Positions 8,861 through 16,717 are shown, numbered from the stretch's first letter. The stretch: DNA of 60,775 nucleotides from JAENVT01 sp031424145 (GCA_031424145.1 JANPGV010000177.1:1-60775), one strand, 5' to 3'. Notes: generated from the letters alone by a model not told the origin. Made by a program: numbers and translations.

Positions 8861-9136
8861 TCACTCTGCCGACGGCGATGTCATGAGCGCATCGACCTCG
8901 TCGGTGAACATCTCACCCATCATCTGCAAAGAGGCGAGCGCGAGCGCCGCTTCGTCCTCGTCGATCTTCGACATCGCGAAGCCGACATGGATCAGCACCC
9001 AATCGCCAGGAGCGAGATGCTCGTCTTCGAGCAGACCGATGTTGATCATCCGGCCGACACCGCTGACGTCGACTCGAGCGAGGTGCTCGAACAGGGGATG
9101 TACCTCGACGATCTGGCCCGGGATTCCTAGGCACAT
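8861..9136 (-). CDS. hypC: Hydrogenase maturation chaperone HypC
   Basis: 91 aa, with the N-terminal MCLGIPGQ signature whose Cys2 binds iron and the large subunit, and the closing PGDWVLIHVGFAM motif before a C-terminal helix. HypC carries the Fe(CN)2CO unit from HypD to the large subunit. Its start is one base after the stop of the YceI-like gene. A second HypC domain exists in this locus, fused to a SIS domain, so this is probably the canonical chaperone. Confidence 0.96.
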   Translation of the reverse strand: MCLGIPGQIVEVHPLFEHLARVDVSGVGRMINIGLLEDEHLAPGDWVLIHVGFAMSKIDEDEAALALASLQMMGEMFTDEVDALMTSPSAE

Positions 9137-9137
9137 G

Positions 9138-9650
9138 TCAGCTCTCCTTCTCGGCGAAGATCTCGACGCGGACGTCGACAGTGGGTTGGACCTTTAGCAG
9201 CAGGATGCGCGGTGGCTCCATGCCGAAGTCGCGGATGTCGAATGTCGATTCTCCGGTCATGGTGATCGTTTGATCGTTCAGCGCCTCAACGGTCATGTGG
9301 TCTTCGTATGGTCGGGTGACACCTCGGAAGGTCAGATCCCCGCCGACGATGTACCTGCTCGGTTCATTGGTCTGCTTCATCGCCTTCAGATCTCCGGCGA
9401 TGGTCGGATACCTGCGTGCATCAATTCGCCGTTGGAGCTCGCGATCCTCGAAGCCGTTGCCGGACTTGAGGTTCCGGACGGGGAACTCGAGGTGACCGAG
9501 CAGCAGCTGATCGACGTTGAGCTTCCCGTCGCTCACGTCCAGATCGAGCCAGCCCTCGAGGCCGAGTGCCTCGGTGTGGATCGGATGCACGTTCGAGCGC
9601 GCCGCGATCCACACATGAGACCGGTCCGGCACGATCCGGTAACGGGTCAC
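9138..9650 (-). CDS. Hydrogenase-operon YceI-like (lipocalin-fold) protein
   Basis: 170 aa. The pattern resembles YceI: RYRIVPDRSHVWIAARSNV at the start, a central SGNGFEDRELQRRIDARRYP block, GDLTFRGVTRP, and a closing DIRDFGMEPPRILLLKV strand. YceI proteins form a beta-barrel that holds long polyisoprenoids such as quinones; many are exported, but no signal peptide is present here. It sits between a 34-aa membrane protein and hypC in the structural operon and closely resembles the C-terminal domain of the PadR fusion protein. A role as quinone or isoprenoid carrier for the hydrogenase is my inference. Confidence 0.75.
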   Translation of the reverse strand: MTRYRIVPDRSHVWIAARSNVHPIHTEALGLEGWLDLDVSDGKLNVDQLLLGHLEFPVRNLKSGNGFEDRELQRRIDARRYPTIAGDLKAMKQTNEPSRYIVGGDLTFRGVTRPYEDHMTVEALNDQTITMTGESTFDIRDFGMEPPRILLLKVQPTVDVRVEIFAEKES

Positions 9651-9656
9651 GGATAT

Positions 9657-9761
9657 CTACATCTCGCGAATCTTGAGGTACCGGGCGAGGTCGGGCAGCG
9701 ACTTGACGACCAGTGTGCCGACGACCCCTAACAGCACCGTGTAGACCAGCTTGTGGATCAT
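9657..9761 (-). CDS. 34-aa single-span membrane microprotein (DUF6893-like)
   Basis: A short gene of 34 codons. It has one hydrophobic helix (YTVLLGVVGTLVV), then KSLPDLARYLKIREM. The pattern, ending in a charged RYLxxRxM tail, matches what I recall as the DUF6893 small-protein family of Actinobacteria. Its ATG overlaps the protease stop (ATGA), and the YceI-like gene starts 6 bases later, so it is embedded in the operon and very probably translated. A membrane anchor or accessory for the otherwise soluble hydrogenase is a reasonable guess, not shown. Confidence 0.72.
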   Translation of the reverse strand: MIHKLVYTVLLGVVGTLVVKSLPDLARYLKIREM

Positions 9762-10252
9762 GGTTGGAGCTCCTTGTGTGGGTTGGAATGGATATCACTG
9801 AGGATTTCGCAAACCGTAGCTGCCGCTGGGGCGAGCGCAGCCTCGACCGGTTCCGACAGCCCCATGCCCTCCTCCAGCGTCAGCGGCTGACAGCCGATGA
9901 GCACGACCCGCGGGACGTGGCCGCCCATGCCGGCAAGCAGACCGAGTACCACGGCCGGGCTCATCGAGTGAGCGTCGACGCTGGTGGGATCGATCGACTC
10001 GACATCGGGCTCGAAGGTGACAACCGTTCCTGGGGCTTCGCCGAGGGGCATTGCATCGATGAGGACCAACGCGTCGTAGCCGTCGAGCAGTTCGTACGCC
10101 AAATGCACGCCGCGAATCCCGAAGTCGGCGATCTTGACACCGTCACGGACCTCGGCCGGAAGCGATGTGATGTCGATGTGCTTGATGACCTCGACTCCGA
10201 AGGCGTCGTCGCCGAGGAAGATGTTGCCGATGCCGGCCACGAGCACGTTCAC
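9758..10252 (-). CDS. [NiFe]-hydrogenase maturation endopeptidase (HyaD/HybD type)
   Basis: 164 aa from the GTG that overlaps the upstream stop. The N-terminal GIGNIFLGDDAFG motif, LIDAMPLG and DAHSMSP correspond to the three nickel-binding positions of HybD (Glu/Asp, Asp, His); the first is Asp here. These enzymes cut the C-terminal extension of the large subunit after nickel insertion. HhyL in this operon has a 24-residue tail after its last metal-binding motif, which supplies the substrate. Confidence 0.93.
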   Translation of the reverse strand: MNVLVAGIGNIFLGDDAFGVEVIKHIDITSLPAEVRDGVKIADFGIRGVHLAYELLDGYDALVLIDAMPLGEAPGTVVTFEPDVESIDPTSVDAHSMSPAVVLGLLAGMGGHVPRVVLIGCQPLTLEEGMGLSEPVEAALAPAAATVCEILSDIHSNPHKELQP

Positions 10253-11697
10253 CGCAACACCTCGATCTCGTCGGGGTGGAAGTACAGAAAGCGACCCTGC
10301 CACTCGAGCATGTCGGCAGCCGGATCGTCGTCGAGCGCAACGGCCACGTGTTGTGCGCCGTCGACATCGTTGAACACACCCTTCACGGTTGCTAGACGAT
10401 CTGCGTAGAAGATGTCGTGCGCATCGGCTCGTCGTGATGGCTTCAGCCGCACGCGTGTGCCGCTGCCCACCCTGACGCCGCCGATGAGCATCGTGTCGCT
10501 GAAGGGATCAAAGGACGAGTCCTGGCCCGGATCCCACCACGGCGTACTTCCGTCGGTCAGTTCGGGCACGGTGTCTTCGACGCTGGAGAGCTCCGGGAAC
10601 GAGACTTCTGGAAACCCCTGGTATGGCGTGTCGATCGGTCGGAGCGAACGAACCGCGCCGTGCAACCGGGTCCAGATCTCGTCCGGCATGTCGTCGCACC
10701 GATCGATGATGGCAGCGGCGCGCGCATCGGTGCCACGGGCCTGGGCCTTCTCGTCATCGGTGAGCGTCATGACCCGCAACGCCAGGATCTCGTCGATCTC
10801 GGTCGAGTCGCAGAAATCGCCGGCGCTCTCCGGCGCGACCGCCGGGAAGTCGTAGAGGATGATGGGCGACGACAGCATCACGTCGCAGGTATCCGCGTAG
10901 CCGATCAAGACCGGGAAGGTGCCGTCGTTGTCGCACGACGCAACTGCAGCTTCAGCGCCCGGTGGTGGTTCGAGCAGTGACACGAACGCCGCATCGTCGA
11001 CTGCGAGCAGCGTGTGTACGGCGATCAATGACTTGCGCATCACCGAATCGCGATCCGTCGGCGCGTCGTCGGGCCAGTCGGTCGTGTTCTCGACGGTGAT
11101 CGACGCCTTGAGCAAGTTGTTGTCGTCGTCGGCTCGGGCCACGGAGAGCCGGACGAGTCCGCGCACTTCCTCGCGCCGCCTGACGGCTCGGCCCACGAGG
11201 GACCCGCGGTGGTCGCGCAGCAGCTCCACATCCTCGCCCGCCGGGAGCGTGAACGGATGGCTGCTGGTGGCATTGTCCGATGCCACCAAAGAGTGCGTCG
11301 GGATGTCGATCTCACGGTCGACGGCCTCGTCCCACGGAACCAGGGTGCTGTCACCGAGTTGTAGAGAATCGACCCGCGAATACGACGCTCCCTCGTCGTC
11401 GGTCGCGTCGACCTCGCGATGTTGTATCTGCAGACATCTGATCCGCACGGTCAGCTGCGGCGCTGCACCTGGATCGACGATCACCTCACTGCGCATGGCC
11501 GAACGCTCCGAGCCTGCGGACCGGCAGTAGTCGGGTGGGGCGAGAACACCGAACTGCCAACGCAGCTGGTTCTTCTGCGCGGAGGCCCGGTAGGGGTACA
11601 GAACGTAACCCTCGTAGAGCACGGTGTCGGCGACGAGCCGTGCGGTCTCGAAGCGGTCCGTCGATTGTGCGACTTCATCGGGCACGGACATCTTCAC
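10249..11697 (-). CDS. Unrecognised 482-aa hydrogenase-operon protein
   Basis: I do not recognise a family. The protein begins (after MKMS) with TARLVADTVLYEGYVLYPYR, runs through beta-rich stretches with many acidic residues, and ends in a compact domain (GGVRVGSGTRVRLKPSRRA ... LYFHPDEIEVLR) that looks like a small beta-barrel. There are no membrane spans and no clustered cysteines. It overlaps its neighbours by four bases on both sides (GTGA), between DUF6084 and the protease. Its size and obligatory-looking coupling suggest a maturation or assembly function. The GTG could be replaced by an ATG two codons later. Confidence 0.8.
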   Translation of the reverse strand: MKMSVPDEVAQSTDRFETARLVADTVLYEGYVLYPYRASAQKNQLRWQFGVLAPPDYCRSAGSERSAMRSEVIVDPGAAPQLTVRIRCLQIQHREVDATDDEGASYSRVDSLQLGDSTLVPWDEAVDREIDIPTHSLVASDNATSSHPFTLPAGEDVELLRDHRGSLVGRAVRRREEVRGLVRLSVARADDDNNLLKASITVENTTDWPDDAPTDRDSVMRKSLIAVHTLLAVDDAAFVSLLEPPPGAEAAVASCDNDGTFPVLIGYADTCDVMLSSPIILYDFPAVAPESAGDFCDSTEIDEILALRVMTLTDDEKAQARGTDARAAAIIDRCDDMPDEIWTRLHGAVRSLRPIDTPYQGFPEVSFPELSSVEDTVPELTDGSTPWWDPGQDSSFDPFSDTMLIGGVRVGSGTRVRLKPSRRADAHDIFYADRLATVKGVFNDVDGAQHVAVALDDDPAADMLEWQGRFLYFHPDEIEVLR

Positions 11698-12332
11698 ATG
11701 TCCTCCCCGGCTTCTTTCAACAACCGTTCGAAGGTCTCGTCCCAGGTCAGCAGGGCCCGCGCGGCCTTGTAGCTCTGCAACGCATCGAGCGTGTCGCGGC
11801 CCAATCGCAACCAGCCGGTGTTGGGGAAGTAAAGGTCCATCATGTCCCGCCACAACGCGACCGGTAGCCGGTACGACGCCTCCTCGCTCCACGAGACGGG
11901 CACCACGCTGAGCCGAGAAGCGCTGGTGCCGAACGCCGTACCGGAGAACAGCAACACGATGGGGATCTCGCCACTCTCCAGCGAATGCATGTACTTGGCA
12001 GCAGCGATCTCAAAGTCGTAGGTGCAGGCGATGGGCAGATCGACCTCGGTGGCGCCGACGAAACCGGGTACCACCGTGCTGACGTTGGTCCACAGGAACG
12101 GTCGGAGCGTCTCACCCCATCGAGGAGTCTCGCCGAAGAGCTCCGTGAGACGGCGCTCCTCGTCGGCTTCATAGTGGCGACGCTTCGGTTCGATCATGAT
12201 CTGGCTGCGCAACGCGAGGGCATGGACCGGCTCGCCGCCCGCCGCAACGATTCGCAGCCGCAGCACCAGTGTGGGTACTGCCGCATAAGCCTCTACGCGC
12301 GACCCGATGACCTCGAACGAGACGGGGCTCAC
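11694..12332 (-). CDS. DUF6084-like protein of the hydrogenase operon
   Basis: 212 aa. N-terminal SFEVIGSRVEAYAAVPTLVL and a beta-rich first domain are followed by FLWTNVSTVVPGF, CTYDFEIAAAKYMHSLE and a helical C-terminus. This matches my memory of DUF6084, a family found beside group 1h hydrogenases; the function is unknown. No metal-binding cysteine cluster or membrane span is seen. It starts at a GTG overlapping the DUF5947 stop and its stop overlaps the next gene. Confidence 0.75.
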   Translation of the reverse strand: MSPVSFEVIGSRVEAYAAVPTLVLRLRIVAAGGEPVHALALRSQIMIEPKRRHYEADEERRLTELFGETPRWGETLRPFLWTNVSTVVPGFVGATEVDLPIACTYDFEIAAAKYMHSLESGEIPIVLLFSGTAFGTSASRLSVVPVSWSEEASYRLPVALWRDMMDLYFPNTGWLRLGRDTLDALQSYKAARALLTWDETFERLLKEAGEDM

Positions 12333-13042
12333 CGGTGCAGCTCCTCGCTGTTCGTGGTCCACGCCGGCTGAGCCTTGCTGCGTACGCGATCGAAGAACGC
12401 ATTGAGAGCGGCGTGCGCCTCGGTGCCGCCGTCGAAGCCCTTCCACAACCTGCGTAGCTCACCGACGAGCTCGTAACAGACGTCGATGGGCACGAGGAAG
12501 CACTCCGCCTGGACGCCGTCAACACCTGAGCCAACAGCGTGCTGCTGCACATCTACGGATCGCCGATCTGCGCTGCGAACCAGGAACGCCTCGACGTCGG
12601 GCTGGAGCGTGGCCAGTGCCGGGTTGGCCGACACGATCTCGTCCCACGAGTCCAGTGACAACATCGATTCTGTCGCGCCCGCCGGGCTCGGGTAGAACGC
12701 GGCGATGTGGTTCAGCGACGAGTTCATGAAGAAGAACGCGACACCGACCGGGATCTGCAGCGCGTCCCATTGGGCGCTCGACAGCGTGAAATCAGAGAAG
12801 GAGATGAATCGATCGGGCACCGCGCGGAAACGGCTGCCACCTGAGCCGCGGGGAGAGAACACGAGGTAGCACGGCCGGCACGCGCACATCAGCGAACGGG
12901 ACTCGAGATCCACCACGTGGTTGTGTTCGTCGGGAATCAACTGCGCGCACAGCTCGCAACGCTCGCCCGGCCGTGGTTTCGGTTGAAGCGGCATCTCGCG
13001 GATCCGCCTCAGGATTGAACTGAGCGGCTGTGGACCGCTCAC
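12329..13042 (-). CDS. DUF5947-like cysteine-motif protein of the hydrogenase operon
   Basis: 237 aa from the GTG that overlaps the NifU-like stop. The N-terminus has a metal-site pattern: CELC (Cys29, Cys32), His40 and His42, then CACRPC (Cys53, 55, 58). This looks like a zinc or rubredoxin/Fe-S site. The rest is alpha/beta without recognised catalytic motifs. I recall this arrangement as DUF5947, found with group 1h hydrogenases. It could be an electron-transfer or maturation partner. Whether iron or zinc is bound cannot be read from sequence. Confidence 0.75.
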   Translation of the reverse strand: MSGPQPLSSILRRIREMPLQPKPRPGERCELCAQLIPDEHNHVVDLESRSLMCACRPCYLVFSPRGSGGSRFRAVPDRFISFSDFTLSSAQWDALQIPVGVAFFFMNSSLNHIAAFYPSPAGATESMLSLDSWDEIVSANPALATLQPDVEAFLVRSADRRSVDVQQHAVGSGVDGVQAECFLVPIDVCYELVGELRRLWKGFDGGTEAHAALNAFFDRVRSKAQPAWTTNSEELHR

Positions 13043-13644
13043 GACACCGTTACGTCCGGTGCGAACGCCGCGCCGCACCCGGTGGCCGGGTCGAAAGCTC
13101 CCGCCGGTTTGGTGCCGAGCACGATCGGTATGACCGTCGACCCCAGATCGGGCGCGTGATCCGGCTCCGACGGTTCCTCGACGTCGATGATCATGATCTC
13201 CGGTGCGGCATCGAGGATGGCTCGTTCGACCGTCGTTCGCAGAGTGATTGCCGAGGACGGACAGCCGTCGCAGCTGCCCAGTAGCCGCAGCCGCACGGCA
13301 CCGACCCGCTCGTCGATGTCGAGGAGTTCCACGTCGCCTCCGTGGCCGGCCAGGAACGGGCGTACCTTCTCGAGCGCGTTCGCGATTCGCGTCTCCAGCT
13401 TCTCGGGATGCAGCCCGTTGGCAACGAGCAGGCTGGCCAGCAGATCATCGGCGATGATGTGCTGGCTCAGCTCGGGCGCGTGCTCATCGACCAGTGCCAT
13501 CACCCTTGCCAGCGCAGTGCCGTAGAGCTCGCTGAACACCTGGAGCAGCTCGACCGCCTGGTCGAAGACGCGCGGATCCGCTCTTGCCCGAAGTTGTTCG
13601 AGCTTGTGATCGATGTCGTCTCCGACGCTGGATTCGTACGTCAC
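13039..13644 (-). CDS. NifU C-terminal-domain Fe-S protein
   Basis: 201 aa, GTG start immediately after the hhyL stop. Residues about 80-155 form a NifU-like domain with GSCDGCPSS (Cys125, Cys128), the CxxC that holds a 4Fe-4S cluster between two subunits. The N-terminal ~80 residues are helical; the C-terminal tail includes a further Cys. NifU-like proteins are known neighbours of group 1h hydrogenases, where an electron-relay or cluster-delivery role has been suggested. Coupling to the catalytic subunits favours that role. Confidence 0.87.
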   Translation of the reverse strand: MTYESSVGDDIDHKLEQLRARADPRVFDQAVELLQVFSELYGTALARVMALVDEHAPELSQHIIADDLLASLLVANGLHPEKLETRIANALEKVRPFLAGHGGDVELLDIDERVGAVRLRLLGSCDGCPSSAITLRTTVERAILDAAPEIMIIDVEEPSEPDHAPDLGSTVIPIVLGTKPAGAFDPATGCGAAFAPDVTVS

Positions 13645-15444
13645 TCAGGCCAGATCCTCGTAGTTGTACGTCGTGGGAGAGTGCACCTTGCTGAGCGTGT
13701 GCCCTTTGCCCATGTACATGTGTACGCCACACGGCAGGCATGGGTCGAAGCTGCGCACGGTGCGCATGATGTCGATGCCCTTGAAGTGCTCGAGGTCGTT
13801 CTCCTCGAAGATCGGGCAACCCTGCACGGCGTCTTCATATGGCCCGGGTGTGCCATAGACGTCGCGTGGGTTGGCGTTCCACGGCGTCGGTGGGTATGGG
13901 TGGTAGTTGGCGATCTTGCCGTCGCGAATCACCATGTGGTGCGACAGCACGCCGCGTACAGCCTCGGTGAAGCCGCAGCCGATGCCCTCGTCGGGCACCT
14001 TGAACGACTCCCAGGTCTTGGTCTTGCCGGCGCGAACGTCGGCCAGGGCCTTGTCGAGGAAGTGCAATGCCGCGGCAGCCGAGTACGCCTGGAAGTAGGT
14101 CCTGGCCCGGTTGCGCTCGATCGTGTTGGACCACTTGGGGATCTTCCACTCGAAGCTCACCGGGCCCTTCAGGGCAGTCTTCGGCAGGTTGATCTGCACG
14201 CTCTTCCCGGTGGCCTTGACGTATCCGCCCAGATCCACCAACCCCGATAGTGCCGTGGACCACAGGCGGGCCAAGGGGCCGCCGCCGGTGTCGAGTGCTA
14301 GGTGGTCTTTGCCGTCGTACCAACGTGGCGACATGACCCAGCTGTAGTTGGCGTCGAAGTCGCGCTTCTGCGGCCTCGGGATCGTCGTCTGGTTCCACGG
14401 GTGGTTGCGATGTACCGGGTTCCCGAGCGGATCCTTGGTCACGAAGATCTCCTGGTCCTCCCAGCTCTGGTAGTAGGAGCTGCCGAGGAGGATGCGGATG
14501 CCGAGGTTGATGTCGACGAGGTCGTTGGTGACCAACTTGCCGTCGACGACAACGCCGGGCGTGACGCCCATGGCCCTTCCCCACTTGGTCATGTCCTTGT
14601 ACTGGAAGTTGCACACGTCGGGGTCTTGCCAGGCACCCCAGCAGCCGAGCAGGATTCGCCTGTTGCCCACCTGCTCGTACCCGGGGATGGCCTCGTAGAA
14701 GAAGTTGAACAGATCGTCGTGCAGCGGCACGACACGCTTCATGAACTCGACGTAGCGCATCAGCCGGCTGGCGTAGTCGGTGAACAACTGGATCGTCGCA
14801 ACCGTGCCGACACCTCCGGGGTACAGCGTGGACGGGTGCACATGGCGGCCCTCCATCAAGCAGAACATCTCCCTCGTGTAACGGCTGACCTGCAACGCCT
14901 CGCGGTAGAAGTCGCCGGAGAACGGATTCAGCGAGCGCATGATGTCGCCGATGGTCTTGCATCCGTGGGCACCAGCGTTCGGCGCCTCCGTGCGGTTGGC
15001 CTGATCGAGCACGCCTGGGTTGGTCTCGGCGACCATCTTCTCGCAGAAGTCGACTCCGACGAGGTTCTCCTGGAAGATGTTGTGGTCGAACATGAACTCG
15101 GCCGCTTCGCCGAGGTTGACGATCTGCTCACCGAGCGCCGGCGGGTGCACGCCGTAGGCCATGTTCTGGGCGTAGCACGAGCACGTCGCATGGTTGTCGC
15201 CGCAGATGCCGCAAATGCGGCTGGTGATGAAGTGGGCGTCGCGCGGATCCTTGCCCTTCATGAAGATGCTGTAACCGCGGAAGATCGACGAGGTGCTGTG
15301 GCACTCAGAGACGGTCTTGTTGGCCCAGTCGATCTTCGTGTAGATCCCGAGGCTGCCGACGATGCGTGTGATCGGGTCCCACGCCATCTCGATCAGTTGC
15401 TTGTCCTGGCCTTCCGGTCGCAAGGTTTCGGTCTTAGTTGCCAT
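13645..15444 (-). CDS. hhyL: Group 1h [NiFe]-hydrogenase large subunit
   Basis: 599 aa, the catalytic subunit that oxidises H2 at the NiFe(CN)2CO site. The L1 motif is RICGICGDNHATCSCYAQN (Cys78, Cys81) and the L2 motif is FDPCLPCGVH (Cys569, Cys572, His575), both typical of group 1h. The 24 residues after His575 should be removed by the operon's endopeptidase. No export signal is present. It follows hhyS by 8 bases and its stop abuts the NifU-domain gene. Group 1h enzymes oxidise atmospheric H2 in starved Actinobacteria. Confidence 0.96.
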   Translation of the reverse strand: MATKTETLRPEGQDKQLIEMAWDPITRIVGSLGIYTKIDWANKTVSECHSTSSIFRGYSIFMKGKDPRDAHFITSRICGICGDNHATCSCYAQNMAYGVHPPALGEQIVNLGEAAEFMFDHNIFQENLVGVDFCEKMVAETNPGVLDQANRTEAPNAGAHGCKTIGDIMRSLNPFSGDFYREALQVSRYTREMFCLMEGRHVHPSTLYPGGVGTVATIQLFTDYASRLMRYVEFMKRVVPLHDDLFNFFYEAIPGYEQVGNRRILLGCWGAWQDPDVCNFQYKDMTKWGRAMGVTPGVVVDGKLVTNDLVDINLGIRILLGSSYYQSWEDQEIFVTKDPLGNPVHRNHPWNQTTIPRPQKRDFDANYSWVMSPRWYDGKDHLALDTGGGPLARLWSTALSGLVDLGGYVKATGKSVQINLPKTALKGPVSFEWKIPKWSNTIERNRARTYFQAYSAAAALHFLDKALADVRAGKTKTWESFKVPDEGIGCGFTEAVRGVLSHHMVIRDGKIANYHPYPPTPWNANPRDVYGTPGPYEDAVQGCPIFEENDLEHFKGIDIMRTVRSFDPCLPCGVHMYMGKGHTLSKVHSPTTYNYEDLA

Positions 15445-15452
15445 CGTTGGTC

Positions 15453-16520
15453 CTACCGCTTCCCTGTTTGATTGTCTGGCTTGTAACCGGTGAGCAACTT
15501 GGTGCCCTTCACTCTCCACTTCGGTTCTTCGTCAACGGTCTTCGCCGTGACGCCGCGCAACGTACGGATCAACTTCCCGTACGTGGCGCTGGCCATCGTC
15601 GACACCCGGGCGCCGGGTGGCTCGTCCATGAACGGCATGAACTTGTCGGGGAAGCCGGGCATCGTGCAGCCGATGCAGATGCCTCCGACGTTCGGGCATC
15701 CGCCGACGCCGTTGATCCATCCGCGCTTCGGGACGTTGCATTTCACAACTGGTCCCCAGCACCCGAGCTTGACGATGCACTTCGGTGAGCCGTACTCGGT
15801 CGCGAAATCGCCCTGCTCGTAGTAGCCGGCGCGATCGCAGCCTTCGTGCACGGTCGCACCGAACAGCCATTGCGGGCGCAGTGCTTCGTCGAGCGGGATC
15901 ATCGGTGCCTGACCCGTTGCCTGGTACAGCAGGTAGGTGATGGTCTCCGACATGTTGTCCGGGTGGGCCGGGCAACCCGGCACGCACACGATCGGGATCC
16001 CGGCCTTCGATTTCCATCCCCAGCCGAGGTAGTCGGGCACACCCATCGCGCCGGTCGGGTTACCGGCCATCCCGTGAATACCGCCGTACGTCGCGCACGT
16101 GCCAACGGCCAGCACAGCGAGAGCGTGCGGGGTGAGGCGATCGAGCCAGTCGTTGACGGTCATCGGCTGCCCCGTGTCGGGGTTGTTGCCGAAGCCTGTC
16201 CAGTATCCGTCGCCATTGATCTGCTCGTTCGGGATGGAGCCCTCGACGACGAGGACGAACGGCTCCAGCTCACCTCTGGCGCCTTTGAAGAACCACTTGA
16301 GGAAATCGTCGGCGCCGCCGTTCGGGCCGCACTCGAAATCGATCAACGGCCAGTGGACCGCGATCTTGGGCAGGCCTGGCAATGCACCGAGGGCGATCTC
16401 TTCGATCGTCGGCTGCGTCGCCGCGGTCAGTGCGACGGAATCGCCGTCGCAGCTGAGGCCCGCATTGAGCCATAAGACGTGGACGACCAGTTCGTCCGGA
16501 GGGGCTTCCGTAGCGGTCAC
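15453..16520 (-). CDS. hhyS: Group 1h [NiFe]-hydrogenase small subunit
   Basis: 355 aa from a GTG with AGGAG 5-6 bases upstream; an ATG 19 codons earlier lacks such a site. No Tat leader is present, so the enzyme is cytoplasmic. Near the N-terminus LNAGLSCDGDSVAL shows Cys24 followed by Asp27 where most hydrogenases have CxxC. VGTCATYGG and VPGCP provide further proximal ligands, and HEGCDRAGYY, PKCIVKLGC and GGICIGCTMPGFPDKFMP provide the medial and distal cluster ligands. The 3Cys-1Asp proximal cluster is known from the Ralstonia eutropha actinobacterial hydrogenase. Confidence 0.96.
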   Translation of the reverse strand: MTATEAPPDELVVHVLWLNAGLSCDGDSVALTAATQPTIEEIALGALPGLPKIAVHWPLIDFECGPNGGADDFLKWFFKGARGELEPFVLVVEGSIPNEQINGDGYWTGFGNNPDTGQPMTVNDWLDRLTPHALAVLAVGTCATYGGIHGMAGNPTGAMGVPDYLGWGWKSKAGIPIVCVPGCPAHPDNMSETITYLLYQATGQAPMIPLDEALRPQWLFGATVHEGCDRAGYYEQGDFATEYGSPKCIVKLGCWGPVVKCNVPKRGWINGVGGCPNVGGICIGCTMPGFPDKFMPFMDEPPGARVSTMASATYGKLIRTLRGVTAKTVDEEPKWRVKGTKLLTGYKPDNQTGKR

Positions 16521-16615
16521 ACTCGCTCCTTTTCCCTTGGCGTCGAACGGTTTCGGCGCACGATCGGCCAGCGCCACGAGTGAAGGCGTGGTCGCGGCAC
16601 TGGATAACGATTCCC

Positions 16616-16644
16616 GTACTACGCCGCTCAGGCGTGGCCGTCAA
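16616..16644 (-). promoter_or_regulatory. Candidate promoter of the hhySL operon
   Basis: On the minus strand TTGACG (16644-16639) and TAGTAC (16621-16616) are separated by 17 bases. The expected transcription start lies about 90 bases before the hhyS GTG. The -35 box touches one arm of a 7-bp palindrome. The -10 match is weak, so a different sigma factor is possible. Confidence 0.45.
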
Positions 16645-16664
16645 TGAGTGCGTTTTCCACTCAT
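16644..16664. promoter_or_regulatory. Palindrome 1 upstream of hhyS (ATGAGTG-N7-CACTCAT)
   Basis: A perfect inverted repeat with 7-base arms ATGAGTG and CACTCAT around a 7-base A/T-containing spacer. It abuts the candidate -35 box of hhyS and lies in the 197-base gap between hypF and hhyS. Its symmetry and place suggest a dimeric regulator site. The local PadR-YceI protein is a candidate binder (inference). Confidence 0.55.
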
Positions 16665-16673
16665 GATGCAGAG

Positions 16674-16691
16674 AGTGGTGCGTGAACCACT
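16674..16691. promoter_or_regulatory. Palindrome 2 upstream of hhyS (AGTGGT-N6-ACCACT)
   Basis: A second perfect inverted repeat, 6-base arms AGTGGT and ACCACT with a 6-base spacer, whose centre is about 28-29 bases from that of palindrome 1. Both share an AGTG half-site core. Two tandem sites upstream of one promoter suggest cooperative regulation. Confidence 0.5.
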
Positions 16692-16717
16692 GGCTAATGA
16701 CCCAGGTCAGTGAACCT

